This document shows, one piece after another, positions 1-10,182 of a DNA stretch of 64,000 nt; positions within the stretch are counted from its first letter, which is position 1, and each line of letters begins with the position of its first letter. Under the pieces are notes generated by a model. That model searched no databases and was not told the origin of the DNA. It was given only the letters and a program-made list of their open reading frames with translations. The DNA comes from Nocardia flavorosea (lineage in GTDB: Bacteria > Actinomycetota > Actinomycetes > Mycobacteriales > Mycobacteriaceae). Position numbers and translations under genes: made by a program. The DNA lies in the NCBI RefSeq assembly GCF_015477805.1, contig NZ_JADLQL010000001.1, forward strand, positions 1,302,001-1,366,000, read 5' to 3'.

Positions 1-484
1 TCAGCCCGAGGGTGTAGACGAAAACGTAGAAGAGGATGGTTGCGACCACCAGGACACCGCTGAGCAGGTTCGCCTGCCACCACAGCCAGGCGAAGGAGCC
101 GATCCCCAGGACGACGCCGAACACGAAGGCGTGCGAGGTGGGCACGGCGTCGCGAGCCAGCGGCCGTTTGGCGGTCCGTTTCATCACCTTGTCGATATCG
201 GCGTCCGCCACACAGTTCAGCGTGTTCGCGCTCGCCGCACCCATCCAGCCACCGAAAAGGGTGGCCAGGATGAGCCGGATATCCACGTGGCCGCGGTCGG
301 CCAGCAGCATGGTGGGGATGGTGGCGACCAGCAGCAGTTCGATCACGCGCGGCTTGGTGAGCGCGAGATACGCCAGGGGACGACGGGCGATCCGGGCGAG
401 TCTCTCGCTACCGAGAACGCGGTCCGCTGGTGCCGGCGCGGAATCGTGGGCGCCGCCGACGCCCGGGTCATGACCGATCCGCAC
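1..484 (-). CDS. ctaB: Protoheme IX farnesyltransferase (heme O synthase), 3' end outside window
   Basis: This UbiA-family membrane prenyltransferase adds farnesyl to heme B to make heme O for the cytochrome aa3 oxidase. The N-terminal 161 residues are in the window and the rest lies beyond the left edge. The visible part has a polar N-terminus of about 40 residues, TM segments (around [20 protein letters not shown]), and the first Asp-rich prenyl-PP/Mg site, NxxxDxxxD at N90-D98 (NCVADADID). The GTG start at 484 is preceded by GAGGAG at a normal distance. The gene diverges from the tkt operon, as in mycobacteria. Identification is confident; the C-terminus cannot be checked here. Confidence 0.93.
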   Translation of the reverse strand, partial: MRIGHDPGVGGAHDSAPAPADRVLGSERLARIARRPLAYLALTKPRVIELLLVATIPTMLLADRGHVDIRLILATLFGGWMGAASANTLNCVADADIDKVMKRTAKRPLARDAVPTSHAFVFGVVLGIGSFAWLWWQANLLSGVLVVATILFYVFVYTLGL

Positions 485-869
485 TGTCTCTCCTCGCACA
501 CTGTCGAACGGGCGCAGCCGGGTACCGCCTCGCTCGCAGCCACACCGGCCTGGAGCGGAGCCGGAGGCCGCTGCACATCGCATCCGGTTCGCGGGTCAGC
601 AGCACGCGGCTGCGACGCGGCTACTACTACACACGATGGTAGACCCAAGACCGTGGCGCCCTGCCGCGCGCCCCTGCGACCCCGGCCACAGTGCCGGGTT
701 ACGCCCGGCGGAACCGGCGGGTCCGTCTTGGCCGGGGGTCGTGCGCAGGGGCGGCCGGACGCATCTAGGGTATGAGGTGTATGCGGCGCCGCCGTCACCG
801 CGCCGTACCGGTTCGCCGCCCCTGCCCGCCCCTTTTCGACGCCTCGAAAATGTCAGGAGAAACACGGTC
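485..869. promoter_or_regulatory. Divergent intergenic region between ctaB and tkt
   Basis: This 385-bp stretch holds no convincing gene and must carry both divergent promoters. A possible tkt -10 is TAGGGT at 766-771, giving a leader of about 90 nt, but the -35 is unclear. On the minus strand TACCAT near 636-641 is a possible ctaB -10. Both are weak guesses. The tkt ribosome binding site AGGAGA lies at 855-860. Confidence 0.4.
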
Positions 870-3011
870 GTGTCAGTGACAGACGACATCCGCGCCCTCA
901 CCCAGCCGAACCTGCCGGACGACTGGACCGATCTGGACACCAAGGCCGTCGATACGGTCCGCGTCCTGGCCGCCGACGCCGTGCAGACCGCGGGCAACGG
1001 CCACCCGGGCACCGCGATGAGCCTGGCCCCGCTGGCGTACACACTGTTCCAGCGCACCATGCGGCACGACCCCGCCGACCCGGAATGGGTCGGGCGCGAC
1101 CGCTTCGTGCTGTCCTGCGGCCATTCCAGCCTCACCCTCTACATCCAGCTGTACCTGGCGGGTTTCGGGCTGGAACTCGACGATCTGAAGAATCTGCGCA
1201 AATGGGGTTCACTGACGCCGGGACACCCGGAGTACCGGCACACCAAGGGCGTCGAGATCACCACCGGTCCGTTGGGCCAGGGCTTGGCGTCGGCGGTGGG
1301 TATGGCGATGGCGGCCCGCCGTGAGCGCGGCCTGTTCGATCCGGAGGCCGCGACCGGCGCCAGCCCGTTCGACCATCACATCTATGTGATCGCCTCCGAC
1401 GGCGATATGGAGGAGGGCGTCACCTCCGAAGCCTCCTCGATCGCGGGCACCCAGCAGCTGGGCAACCTGGTCGTGATCTACGACGACAACAAGATCTCCA
1501 TCGAGGACGACACCACCATCGCCTTCACCGAAGACGTGGCGGCCCGTTACGCTGCGTACGGCTGGCACGTCGAGGTGGTCGAGGGCGGCGAGGACGTCGT
1601 CGCGATCGAGGCGGCGCTGGCCGCGGCGAAGGCCGAGACCGCCAAGCCGTCGCTGATCCTGCTGCGCACCATCATCGGCTATCCCGCGCCGAACAAGATG
1701 AACACCGGCGCTTCCCACGGTGCGGCGCTGGGCGCCGACGAAGTGGCCGCCACCAAACGCGCCCTGGGCTTCGATCCCGAGCAGACTTTCCAGGTCGACG
1801 CCGACGTCATCGCGCACACCCGCAAGGCCGCCGAACGCGGCGCGCGGGCGCATGCCGAGTGGACCGTCGAATTCGATGCCTGGGCCCAGCGCGTACCGCA
1901 GGGCAAGACGCTGTTCGATCGGCTGTTCAACGGTCAACTGCCGGAGGGCTGGACCGACAACCTGCCGACCTGGGAACCGGACGCCAAGGGCCTGGCCACC
2001 CGTAAGGCATCGGCCAAGGTGCTGGCGGCCGTCGGCCCGGTACTGCCGGAGCTGTGGGGCGGTTCGGCCGACCTCGCCGAATCCAACAACACCACTATCC
2101 CGGAATCGCTGAGCTTCGGCCCGGAATCCATCTCCACCGGAATGTGGAAAGCGAGCCCGTACGGCCGCACCCTGCATTTCGGTGTCCGCGAACACGCGAT
2201 GGGGTCGATCCTCAACGGTATCGCCCTGCACGGGCCCACCCGCCCCTACGGCGGCACCTTCCTCGTGTTCAGCGATTACATGCGCCCGGCGGTGCGGCTG
2301 GCCGCGCTCATGCGGGTGCCGGTGACCTACGTCTGGACCCACGATTCCATCGGCCTCGGCGAGGACGGCCCCACCCACCAGCCGATCGAGCACCTGGCCG
2401 CGCTGCGCGCCATTCCCGGCCTGTCGGTGGTGCGTCCCGGTGACGCCAACGAAACCGCCTACGCCTGGCGCGCGGTGATCGAGAAGCACAGCGGTAAGCA
2501 CAATTCGCCGTTCGTCTCCAGCGACGCCGTGGGCACCGGCGGCCCGGCCGCGCTGGCCTTGACCCGCCAGGACCTGCCGGTACTCGAGGGCACCAGCCTC
2601 GACGGCGTGTCGAAGGGCGGTTACATCCTCGCGGAGGCATCCACCGGTGTTCCGCAGGTGATTCTGATCGGCACGGGCTCCGAGCTCCAGCTCGCCGTCG
2701 CCGCGCGCACTACCCTGGAGGAGCAGGGCATCGGCACCCGGGTGGTCTCGATGCCGTGCGTGGAATGGTTCGACGCGCAGGACAAGGCCTATCGCGACGA
2801 GGTGCTGCCCCCGGCAGTGGCCGCCCGGGTCGTGGTCGAAGCCGGTATCGCCATGCCGTGGCACCGGTTCACCGGCGATGCGGGCGAGATCGTGTCGATC
2901 GAGCATTTCGGCGCCTCGGCCGATTACAAGACCTTGTTCCGCGAGTTCGGCTTCACGCCGGAGGCTGTCGTGGCCGCTGCGCAGCGCACGCTCGACAATG
3001 TGAAGGGATAA
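870..3011 (+). CDS. tkt: Transketolase
   Basis: TPP-dependent transketolase transfers C2 units between ketose and aldose phosphates in the non-oxidative pentose phosphate pathway. The product is 713 aa, normal for the family. Visible features are GNGHPG near residue 45, the TPP/Mg motif SDGDMEEG near residue 176 followed by the conserved DDN, and the central pyrimidine-binding region and C-terminal domain (GTGSELQ). The open frame extends upstream, but GTG at 870 is chosen because AGGAGA lies 9 bases before it and homologues begin at the [13 protein letters not shown] N-terminus. It is the first gene of tkt-tal-zwf-opcA-pgl, with tal only 5 bp downstream. Confidence 0.97.
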   Translation: MSVTDDIRALTQPNLPDDWTDLDTKAVDTVRVLAADAVQTAGNGHPGTAMSLAPLAYTLFQRTMRHDPADPEWVGRDRFVLSCGHSSLTLYIQLYLAGFGLELDDLKNLRKWGSLTPGHPEYRHTKGVEITTGPLGQGLASAVGMAMAARRERGLFDPEAATGASPFDHHIYVIASDGDMEEGVTSEASSIAGTQQLGNLVVIYDDNKISIEDDTTIAFTEDVAARYAAYGWHVEVVEGGEDVVAIEAALAAAKAETAKPSLILLRTIIGYPAPNKMNTGASHGAALGADEVAATKRALGFDPEQTFQVDADVIAHTRKAAERGARAHAEWTVEFDAWAQRVPQGKTLFDRLFNGQLPEGWTDNLPTWEPDAKGLATRKASAKVLAAVGPVLPELWGGSADLAESNNTTIPESLSFGPESISTGMWKASPYGRTLHFGVREHAMGSILNGIALHGPTRPYGGTFLVFSDYMRPAVRLAALMRVPVTYVWTHDSIGLGEDGPTHQPIEHLAALRAIPGLSVVRPGDANETAYAWRAVIEKHSGKHNSPFVSSDAVGTGGPAALALTRQDLPVLEGTSLDGVSKGGYILAEASTGVPQVILIGTGSELQLAVAARTTLEEQGIGTRVVSMPCVEWFDAQDKAYRDEVLPPAVAARVVVEAGIAMPWHRFTGDAGEIVSIEHFGASADYKTLFREFGFTPEAVVAAAQRTLDNVKG

Positions 3012-3016
3012 GGGTT

Positions 3017-4153
3017 ATGGCACAGAACGAGAACGTCGCCGCCCTGGCCGCGGCCGGGGTATCGGTGTGGCTGGACGATCTGTCACGCGATCGGATCAAC
3101 TCCGGCAACCTCGCCGAACTGATCGCCACCCGCGGGGTCGTCGGGGTCACCACCAACCCGACCATCTTCCAGGGTGCCCTCAGCAAGGGACACGCCTACG
3201 ACGAGCAGGTCCGGTCGCTGGCCGCCCGGGGTGCCGATACCGAGGCCGCCATCCGCACCATCACCACCGACGATGTCCGCGCGGCCTGCGATGTGCTGGC
3301 ACCGGTGTTCGAGCAGACCGGTGGTGTGGACGGCCGGGTTTCCATCGAGGTCGATCCGCGGATGGCCTTCGACGCCGACAAGACGGTGGCCCAGGCCGTC
3401 GAACTGTGGAAGATCGTCGACCGGCCGAACCTGTTCATCAAGATCCCGGCCACCGAGGCCGGCCTGCCCGCCATCACCGCGGTCATCGAGGAGGGCATCA
3501 GCGTCAACGTGACTCTGATCTTCTCGGTGCAGCGGTATCGCGCGGTCATGGGTGCTTACCTGGACGGGCTGCGGAAGGCCCGGGTCGCCGGGCACGATCT
3601 GGCCAAGATCCATTCGGTGGCGTCGTTCTTCGTCTCCCGGGTGGACACGGAGATCGACAAGCGGCTGGAGGCGATCGGCACGCCCGAGGCCCTCGCGCTG
3701 CGCGGTAAGGCCGGGGTGGCCAATGCCCGGCTCGCCTACGCCGAGTACCTGGATGTGTTCGGCGCCGGCGGCGACCACGCCTCGACCTACAACCATCTGG
3801 CCTCCGCCGGCGCGAACCGGCAGCGGCCGCTGTGGGCGTCGACCGGGGTGAAGAACCCGGATTACCCGGATACGCTCTACGTCACCGAGCTGGTGGCCGC
3901 GAATACGGTGAACACGCTGCCGGAGAAGACGCTCGAGGCCGTCGCCGATCACGGACAGGTTCGCGGGGACACCGTCTCCGGGACCGCCGACGAGGCAGCC
4001 GGGGTCTTCGAGCAGCTCCGCGAAGTGGGTATCGATCTCGACGATGTTTTCGCCGTCCTCGAACGCGAAGGCGTGGACAAGTTCGAGAAGTCCTGGGCGG
4101 AACTGCTGGAGGCCACCGCGGCCGAACTGCGGGCAGCAGCAGGAGGTAACTGA
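3017..4153 (+). CDS. tal: Transaldolase
   Basis: Transaldolase moves a dihydroxyacetone unit from sedoheptulose-7-phosphate to glyceraldehyde-3-phosphate. The 378-aa product matches the long actinobacterial type. The N-terminal phrase [17 protein letters not shown], the TTNPTIF motif and FIKIPAT (Schiff-base Lys near residue 142) are diagnostic. It starts 5 bp after tkt and ends 5 bp before zwf, so the genes are almost certainly co-transcribed and probably translationally coupled. Confidence 0.97.
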   Translation: MAQNENVAALAAAGVSVWLDDLSRDRINSGNLAELIATRGVVGVTTNPTIFQGALSKGHAYDEQVRSLAARGADTEAAIRTITTDDVRAACDVLAPVFEQTGGVDGRVSIEVDPRMAFDADKTVAQAVELWKIVDRPNLFIKIPATEAGLPAITAVIEEGISVNVTLIFSVQRYRAVMGAYLDGLRKARVAGHDLAKIHSVASFFVSRVDTEIDKRLEAIGTPEALALRGKAGVANARLAYAEYLDVFGAGGDHASTYNHLASAGANRQRPLWASTGVKNPDYPDTLYVTELVAANTVNTLPEKTLEAVADHGQVRGDTVSGTADEAAGVFEQLREVGIDLDDVFAVLEREGVDKFEKSWAELLEATAAELRAAAGGN

Positions 4154-4158
4154 CCCCG

Positions 4159-5733
4159 ATGGCCGGCGCTCCGGAGAGCACAGGGACGGCATCCGGCACC
4201 CCGTGGCGTAATCCGCTGCGTGACAGCCGGGACAAACGGATACCGCGGATCGCGGGCCCGTGCAGCATGGTGATCTTCGGGGTCACCGGAGATCTCTCCC
4301 GGCGCAAGCTGATGCCGGCCATCTACGATCTGGCGAACCGGGGGCTGCTGCCCCCGGGTTTCGCGCTGGTCGGTTTCGCGCGCCGGGAGATGTCGGACCG
4401 GGATTTCGGCGATATCGTCCATGAGGCCGTGCGCGCGCATTCGCGGACACCTTTCCGCCAAGAGGTCTGGGATCATCTGGCCGAGGGGTTCCGCTTCGTC
4501 CAGGGCACCTTCGAGGACGACGACGCGTTCGCGACCCTCGCCGATACCCTGGCCGGGCTCGATGCCGAACGGGGCACCGGGGGTAATCACGCCTTCTATC
4601 TGTCCATCCCGCCCGATATGTTCCCGGTCGTGCTCGATCAGCTGCACCGGCATCGGCTCACCAGCCGGCACGCCGAACAGGGGCCCGCGCCGTGGCGGCG
4701 GGTGGTGATCGAGAAACCGTTCGGGCACGATCTGGACAGCGCCCGCGAACTCAACGCATTGGTGAACCGGGTGTTCCCGGAGGAGACCGTCTTCCGGATC
4801 GACCACTATCTCGGTAAGGAGACGGTGCAGAACATTCTGGCGTTGCGTTTCGCGAACCAGTTGTTCGATCCGATCTGGAACGCCAACTACGTCGATCACG
4901 TGCAGATCACCATGGCCGAGGATATCGGTCTCGGCGGCCGCGCCGGGTACTACGACGGGATCGGCGCCGCCCGGGATGTGATCCAGAACCATCTGCTGCA
5001 ACTGCTCGCGCTCACCGCCATGGAGGAGCCGATCAGCTTCCAGCCCCGGCAGCTGCAGATGGAGAAGATCAAGGTCTTGTCCGCGACCAAACTGGTGGAA
5101 CCCCTCGACGAGACCACCGCCCGCGGTCAGTACGCGGCCGGCTGGCAGGGCGGCCAGGAAGTAGTGGGGTTGCTGGACGAGGAAGGTTTCGATCCGCAGT
5201 CCCGCACCGAAACCTATGCCGCACTGACCCTCGAGGTCGACACCCGGCGCTGGGCCGGGGTTCCGTTCTACCTGCGGACCGGTAAACGCCTGGGCCGCCG
5301 GGTCACCGAGATCGCGGTGGTGTTCAAACGCGCGCCGCATCTACCGTTCGACCAGACCATGACCGAGGAACTCGGCGAGAACGCCCTCGTCATCCGGGTG
5401 CAGCCGGACGAGGGCATCACCATGCGGTTCGGTTCGAAAGTGCCCGGCTCGTCCATGGAAGTGCGCGATGTGAACATGGATTTCAGCTACGGCGAATCGT
5501 TCACCGAATCCTCTCCGGAAGCCTACGAACGGCTCATCCTCGACGTCCTGCTCGGCGAACCGTCCCTTTTCCCGGTCAATGCGGAGGTCGAATTGTCCTG
5601 GCGCATCCTCGATCCCGTGCTCGCCCACTGGGCGGCCGACGGAAAACCCGAACAGTACGAGGCCGGGACCTGGGGCCCGGAATCCGCCGACGAGATGCTG
5701 GCCCGCACGGGCCGGGAATGGCGGCGGCCGTGA
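4159..5733 (+). CDS. zwf: Glucose-6-phosphate 1-dehydrogenase
   Basis: This enzyme oxidises glucose-6-phosphate to 6-phosphogluconolactone with reduction of NADP and is the entry step of the oxidative pentose phosphate pathway. The product is 524 aa. The N-terminal Rossmann fingerprint FGVTGDLSRRKL sits near residue 37 and the substrate/catalytic signature RIDHYLGKE near residue 213. ATG 4159 is preceded by AGGAGG at 4140-4145, inside the end of tal, a slightly long spacing; the first 35 residues are poorly conserved, so a later start is possible. The TGA overlaps the opcA start. Confidence 0.97.
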   Translation: MAGAPESTGTASGTPWRNPLRDSRDKRIPRIAGPCSMVIFGVTGDLSRRKLMPAIYDLANRGLLPPGFALVGFARREMSDRDFGDIVHEAVRAHSRTPFRQEVWDHLAEGFRFVQGTFEDDDAFATLADTLAGLDAERGTGGNHAFYLSIPPDMFPVVLDQLHRHRLTSRHAEQGPAPWRRVVIEKPFGHDLDSARELNALVNRVFPEETVFRIDHYLGKETVQNILALRFANQLFDPIWNANYVDHVQITMAEDIGLGGRAGYYDGIGAARDVIQNHLLQLLALTAMEEPISFQPRQLQMEKIKVLSATKLVEPLDETTARGQYAAGWQGGQEVVGLLDEEGFDPQSRTETYAALTLEVDTRRWAGVPFYLRTGKRLGRRVTEIAVVFKRAPHLPFDQTMTEELGENALVIRVQPDEGITMRFGSKVPGSSMEVRDVNMDFSYGESFTESSPEAYERLILDVLLGEPSLFPVNAEVELSWRILDPVLAHWAADGKPEQYEAGTWGPESADEMLARTGREWRRP

Positions 5734-6644
5734 TCATCGATATTCCCGACACCACCACCGGTGCCGTCACCAAACGGATCGTGCAACTGCGTGAGAGCAA
5801 CGGTGTGATCACCATGGGCCGGGTGCTGACCCTGGTCGTGTGCACCCTGGACAGTTCCGAGGCCGAGGGCGCCATCGACGCCGCGAACGATGCCAGCCGC
5901 GAACACCCCTGCCGGGTGGTGGTGCTCGCGCGCGGGGACCGCTCGGCCGCCACCAGGCTGGACGCGCAGATCCGGGTCGGCGGCGATGCCGGCGCCGCCG
6001 AGGTGATCGTGCTGCGCCTACAGGGACAGCTGGTGAATCACGAGAGCAGCGTGGTGATCCCGTTCCTGCTTCCCGACACCCCCGTGGTGGCCTGGTGGCC
6101 GCGGGGCGCCCCCGAGTTCCCGTCGAAGGATTCGGTGGGCCGGCTGGCCGCGCGGCGTATCACCGACGCCACCTTCGCCCCCGATCCCCAGGCCACCATC
6201 AAGAAACGCCACGCCTCCTACGCCCCCGGCGATTCCGATCTCGCGTGGAGCCGGATCACCTACTGGCGGGCCTTGCTGGTCGCCGCGATGGACGAGGCCC
6301 CGCACGAACCGGTGGAATCGGTGACGGTCTCCGGGCTGCGTGAGGAGCCCGCGCTGGATATGCTCGCCGGCTGGCTCGCCGGCCGGCTCGAATGCCCGGT
6401 CTACCGGAAAACCGGGGAGCTGGTAGTCGAACTGCACCGGCCCACGGTGTCGATAGCCATCGCCCGCCCGCAGACCGGGGTCACCGCGACGCTCACCCGC
6501 ACCGGTGAACCCGAGCAGCGGATCGCGCTGGCGCGCCGGGAGACCCGCGACTGCCTGGCGGAGGAACTGCGCCGGCTCGACGCCGACGAAATCTATGCCG
6601 AAGCCCTCGCCGGAATCGAAAGGGTGACCTATGACCACCAGTAG
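5730..6644 (+). CDS. opcA: OpcA, glucose-6-phosphate dehydrogenase assembly/activator protein
   Basis: The 304-aa protein starts VIIDIPDTTT, matching the N-terminus of mycobacterial and corynebacterial OpcA, which associates with and is needed for full activity of Zwf. GTG 5730 overlaps the zwf stop (GTGA), the expected arrangement, and is preferred to in-frame codons inside zwf. The body contains conserved OpcA stretches (MGRVLTLVVCTLD, HPCRVVVLARGD, PVVAWWPRGAP). There is no catalytic domain. It overlaps pgl by 14 nt. Confidence 0.95.
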   Translation: MIIDIPDTTTGAVTKRIVQLRESNGVITMGRVLTLVVCTLDSSEAEGAIDAANDASREHPCRVVVLARGDRSAATRLDAQIRVGGDAGAAEVIVLRLQGQLVNHESSVVIPFLLPDTPVVAWWPRGAPEFPSKDSVGRLAARRITDATFAPDPQATIKKRHASYAPGDSDLAWSRITYWRALLVAAMDEAPHEPVESVTVSGLREEPALDMLAGWLAGRLECPVYRKTGELVVELHRPTVSIAIARPQTGVTATLTRTGEPEQRIALARRETRDCLAEELRRLDADEIYAEALAGIERVTYDHQ

Positions 6645-7383
6645 TGACGCGTCCGCCCCGGCCGTTGATGTGCACCCCGACAGCGATGCCCTGACCACGG
6701 CCGCCGCTCGGCACTTCGTCGAGGTCTTGGTGGCGGCGCAGGCCGAACGCGGTTCGGCGTCGGTGGTGCTGACCGGCGGCGGTACCGGTATCGCCCTGCT
6801 GGAGAAGGTTCGCGCGGAGCCGGGTGCGCTGGATTGGTCGAAACTCGATATCTTCTGGGGCGACGAGCGTTTCGTCCCGGCTGGCGACCCCGAACGCAAT
6901 GAACTGCAGGCGCACCGCGCACTGCTCGACCACGTGCCCGTGGACCCCGCCCGCGTCCACACCGTGGCCACGTCCGACGGCGAGTATCCCGACCCGGTCG
7001 AAGCGGCCGCCGAATACGCCACCGCGGTCCGGGCCCATCTGGCCGCAACCGGTGGTTTCGACCTGCACCTGCTCGGCATGGGCCCGGACGGGCATATCAA
7101 TTCGCTGTTCCCCGGGCATACCGCGACGATCCGCGAAGAGCGGGAACCGGCGGTCGCGGTCACCGACTCCCCCAAACCGCCGCCGGTCCGGGTCACCCTG
7201 ACCTATCCGGCGATCCGGCGCTCTCGCCATGTGGCACTGGTGGTCTCGGGAGCCAACAAGGCCCAGCCGGTCGCGGACGCGCTGAACGGCGCCGACCCGA
7301 TCGAGGTCCCCGCCGCGGGCGCCCACGGCACCGAATCCACCACGTGGTTCCTGGACCAGGACGCGGCCGCCGCACTTCGCTGA
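6631..7383 (+). CDS. pgl: 6-phosphogluconolactonase
   Basis: This 250-aa enzyme hydrolyses 6-phosphogluconolactone to 6-phosphogluconate, the step after Zwf. It belongs to the NagB/DevB fold: TGGGTGIALLEKV near residue 50, DIFWGDERFVP near residue 73, and GMGPDGHINSLFPGH with the catalytic His near residue 155. ATG 6631 lies 14 nt inside opcA. It is the last gene of the operon. No clear terminator is seen in the 94 bp before the next gene. Confidence 0.95.
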   Translation: MTTSSDASAPAVDVHPDSDALTTAAARHFVEVLVAAQAERGSASVVLTGGGTGIALLEKVRAEPGALDWSKLDIFWGDERFVPAGDPERNELQAHRALLDHVPVDPARVHTVATSDGEYPDPVEAAAEYATAVRAHLAATGGFDLHLLGMGPDGHINSLFPGHTATIREEREPAVAVTDSPKPPPVRVTLTYPAIRRSRHVALVVSGANKAQPVADALNGADPIEVPAAGAHGTESTTWFLDQDAAAALR

Positions 7384-7477
7384 ACCTGCCATCGGCCTGC
7401 CGTCTCGTCGCGACTTGCCGGGAAGGTACGGCCTCGGGTTCCGATACACGCCTTAGGCTCGCAACGGTGAGGGTCCG

Positions 7478-9991
7478 GTGAATATCGACGAGGCCGAACA
7501 GCGGTTCCGCGCGGAGATCGGCGGCCTGCACGCCGCACCACCGACGCCGCCCGATCGTGAACTCGCGCCCGGGTTGACCGGTGCCCGCTGTCTCGACCTG
7601 TTCACCGCGCAGGTGCTGAGCCGGCAGGCCGATATGGCCGCCCGGCGGCTCGGGGCGAGCGGGCAAGGGTTCTACAGCATCGGATCCGCGGGGCACGAAG
7701 GCAATGTGGCCCTGGCCGCCGCGACCCGCACCACCGACCCGCTACTGCCGCATTACCGTTCCGGTGCGCTGTTCGTCGAGCGGGTCCGCCGGGCGGGCGG
7801 CGTCGACCCGGTCCGGGACCTGCTGTTCGGCGTGGTCGCCGCCGCCACCGATCCCATCTCCGGCGGCCGGCACAAGGTGTTCGGCAGCGCGGCGGCCCGG
7901 ATCATCCCGCAGACCTCGACCATCGCCTCCCAGCTACCGCGCGCGGTGGGGCTCGCGTTCGCGATCGATCGCGCCGCCCGACTCGGCCTCAGCGGTCCGT
8001 GGCCGGCGGATGCGGTGGTGCTGTGCGGTTTCGGCGATGCGTCGGCCAACCATTCGACGGCCGCCGGCGCGATCAACACCGCGGTGCATACGGCGTATCT
8101 CGGAGTGCCTGTTCCGGTGCTGTTCGTCTGCGAGGACAACGGGCTCGGGATCAGTGTTGCGACGCCGCCGGGATGGATCGAGCAGGCCTACGGTCACCGG
8201 CCGGGGCTGCGCTATTCCGATGCGGACGGTTGCGATCTCCTCGATGCGGTCACTACGGCATCCGCCGCCGTGGCGTGGGTGCGAGCACACCGGCGACCGG
8301 CATTCCTGCGGTTGCGTACGGTGCGATTGTTCGGGCATGCCGGGTCCGATGTGGAGTCTGCCTATCGCGACAGCGCCGCGATCGCCGCCGATCTGGCCCG
8401 CGACCCGGTCACCGCCACCGGACGCCTGCTGGTCACCGCGGGAATCTGCAGTCCGCGGGAGGTCCTCGACCGCTACGACCGGCTGGCCGGGCAGGTGGCC
8501 GCCACGGCCGGCGAGGTGTGCCGGGAACCCAAGCTGGACTCGGCCGATCAGGTGATCATGCCGTTGGCGCCGGCTCGCCCGGAATCGGTGCTCGACGATG
8601 TCCTGCGTTCCGGTCCGCCGGGCCCGGCCGCGCCGCACGCCACCGGCCGTCGCTACGCCGCATCCGCGACCGCCGGTGGCGACGCATCCACCGCGGCCGG
8701 TAGCGAGCCGGTCGACGGCGGCACCGGGGCAGTCAGCGGCGGCGCCGGGCAAGGCGACGCGATACCCGGCGGCTACGGCCGCGGTCCCGATGCCCTGCGA
8801 ATCCACCGCGACCAGCCGGCCCCGGCAGGGCGCGACTCCGGCTCCGGGCAAGGCAGGGGTCCGGCAGCCGGGCCGGACGGGCACGCGGGCGGCGCTCACC
8901 ACGAGCCTCCGGGACCGGCCGCGGACGACCCCACCCCCGGCAACTCGGTGCCACCGCCCGCGGATCCGGTGACGCTGGCGCAGGCGCTCAACCAAACCCT
9001 CGCCGAACTGCTCGCCCGCGATCGCGATGTCCTCGTTTTCGGCGAGGACGTCGGTCGCAAGGGCGGCGTCTACGGGGTCACCAAGGGACTGCGCCGGCGA
9101 TTCGGCGCGCGCCGCGTATTCGATACCCTGCTCGACGAGCAGAGCATTCTCGGAACCGCGCTCGGCGCCGGTCTGGCGGGGTTCGTCCCGATTCCGGAGA
9201 TCCAGTACCTGGCCTACGTCCACAACGCCCTGGACCAGCTGCGAGGCGAGGCGGCCACTCTGTCGTTCTTCTCCGCGGGCCGCTACCGCAATCCGATGGT
9301 GGTGCGGATCGCCGGCTACGGCTATCAGCGGGGTTTCGGCGGGCATTTCCACAACGACAATTCCGTGGCGGCGCTGCGCGATATTCCCGGTCTGGTCGTG
9401 GCGTCCCCGTCCCGGCCCGATGACGCGGCGGCCGTGCTGCGCACCTGTGTTTCGGCCGCGCGCGTGGACGGACGGGTCTGTGTGCTGCTCGAACCCATCG
9501 CGCTCTATCACACCCGGGACCTGTACGAACCGGGCGACGAGCAGTGGGTGACCGCCCGCACCGAAACCCATGTCCCGATCGGGCGGGCCCGCGTGTACGG
9601 CACCGGTACCCATCTGACGATCGTCGCCTTCGCCAACTCCGTCCCCATGAGTCTGCGGGTGGCCCGGCGGCTGGAACGACGCGGGATCACCACCCGCGTC
9701 CTCGATCTCCGCTGGCTGTCCCCGCTACCGCTCGACGATCTGCTCCGCCACGCCACGACCACCGGCCGGGTGCTGATCGCCGACGAAACCCGCCGCAGCG
9801 GCGGGGTCGCCGAATCGGTGTGCGCCGCCCTGGCGGACGCCCGTTTCACCGGATCCCTGGCGAGGGTGAACAGTGCGGACAGTTTCGTCCCGCTCGGTCC
9901 GGCAGCGGCTTCGGTATTGCTGAGCGAAGCCGATATCGAGGCGGCCGCCTACCGGCTGGTCTCCGGCGCCGGGCACCACCGACCACGATGA
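7478..9991 (+). CDS. Fused alpha-beta E1 component of a 2-oxoacid dehydrogenase
   Basis: An 837-aa TPP-dependent dehydrogenase in which E1-alpha (about residues 25-375) and E1-beta (about 495-830) are joined by a linker of about 120 residues rich in Gly, Pro, Ala and Asp. The alpha half has GFYSIGSAGHEGN and the TPP motif GFGDAS followed by CEDNGLGIS. The beta half has FGEDVGRKGGVYGVT, the DTLLDEQ and GYGYQRGFGGHFHNDN regions, and the C-terminal transketolase-like domain. Related fused proteins occur in actinobacteria and act on branched-chain or other 2-oxoacids; the substrate cannot be told from sequence. No E2 or E3 gene is adjacent. GTG 7478 has GAGGG just upstream. Confidence 0.87.
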   Translation: MNIDEAEQRFRAEIGGLHAAPPTPPDRELAPGLTGARCLDLFTAQVLSRQADMAARRLGASGQGFYSIGSAGHEGNVALAAATRTTDPLLPHYRSGALFVERVRRAGGVDPVRDLLFGVVAAATDPISGGRHKVFGSAAARIIPQTSTIASQLPRAVGLAFAIDRAARLGLSGPWPADAVVLCGFGDASANHSTAAGAINTAVHTAYLGVPVPVLFVCEDNGLGISVATPPGWIEQAYGHRPGLRYSDADGCDLLDAVTTASAAVAWVRAHRRPAFLRLRTVRLFGHAGSDVESAYRDSAAIAADLARDPVTATGRLLVTAGICSPREVLDRYDRLAGQVAATAGEVCREPKLDSADQVIMPLAPARPESVLDDVLRSGPPGPAAPHATGRRYAASATAGGDASTAAGSEPVDGGTGAVSGGAGQGDAIPGGYGRGPDALRIHRDQPAPAGRDSGSGQGRGPAAGPDGHAGGAHHEPPGPAADDPTPGNSVPPPADPVTLAQALNQTLAELLARDRDVLVFGEDVGRKGGVYGVTKGLRRRFGARRVFDTLLDEQSILGTALGAGLAGFVPIPEIQYLAYVHNALDQLRGEAATLSFFSAGRYRNPMVVRIAGYGYQRGFGGHFHNDNSVAALRDIPGLVVASPSRPDDAAAVLRTCVSAARVDGRVCVLLEPIALYHTRDLYEPGDEQWVTARTETHVPIGRARVYGTGTHLTIVAFANSVPMSLRVARRLERRGITTRVLDLRWLSPLPLDDLLRHATTTGRVLIADETRRSGGVAESVCAALADARFTGSLARVNSADSFVPLGPAAASVLLSEADIEAAAYRLVSGAGHHRPR

Positions 9992-10182
9992 CCCCGCCGG
10001 GCTCGGCACCACCGCTGCCACTCAGCTATCGATAGGAAACGTCGCGCGCCGGCAAGGCGCGGTTCAGCAGCGTTCCCGGGCGGTCCTCGCGGCTATCGTC
10101 GACGCCGAACCAGTACGGTCCGACGATGACCGCCGAGGTCGATACACATATCGGTGCTGTGGCGAGTACAGCGATTTCCCCG

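Noticed and set aside
1209..2906. Minus-strand ORF of 565 codons inside tkt
   Set aside because: Shadow frame in a GC-rich gene; no recognisable protein, whereas tkt is certain.
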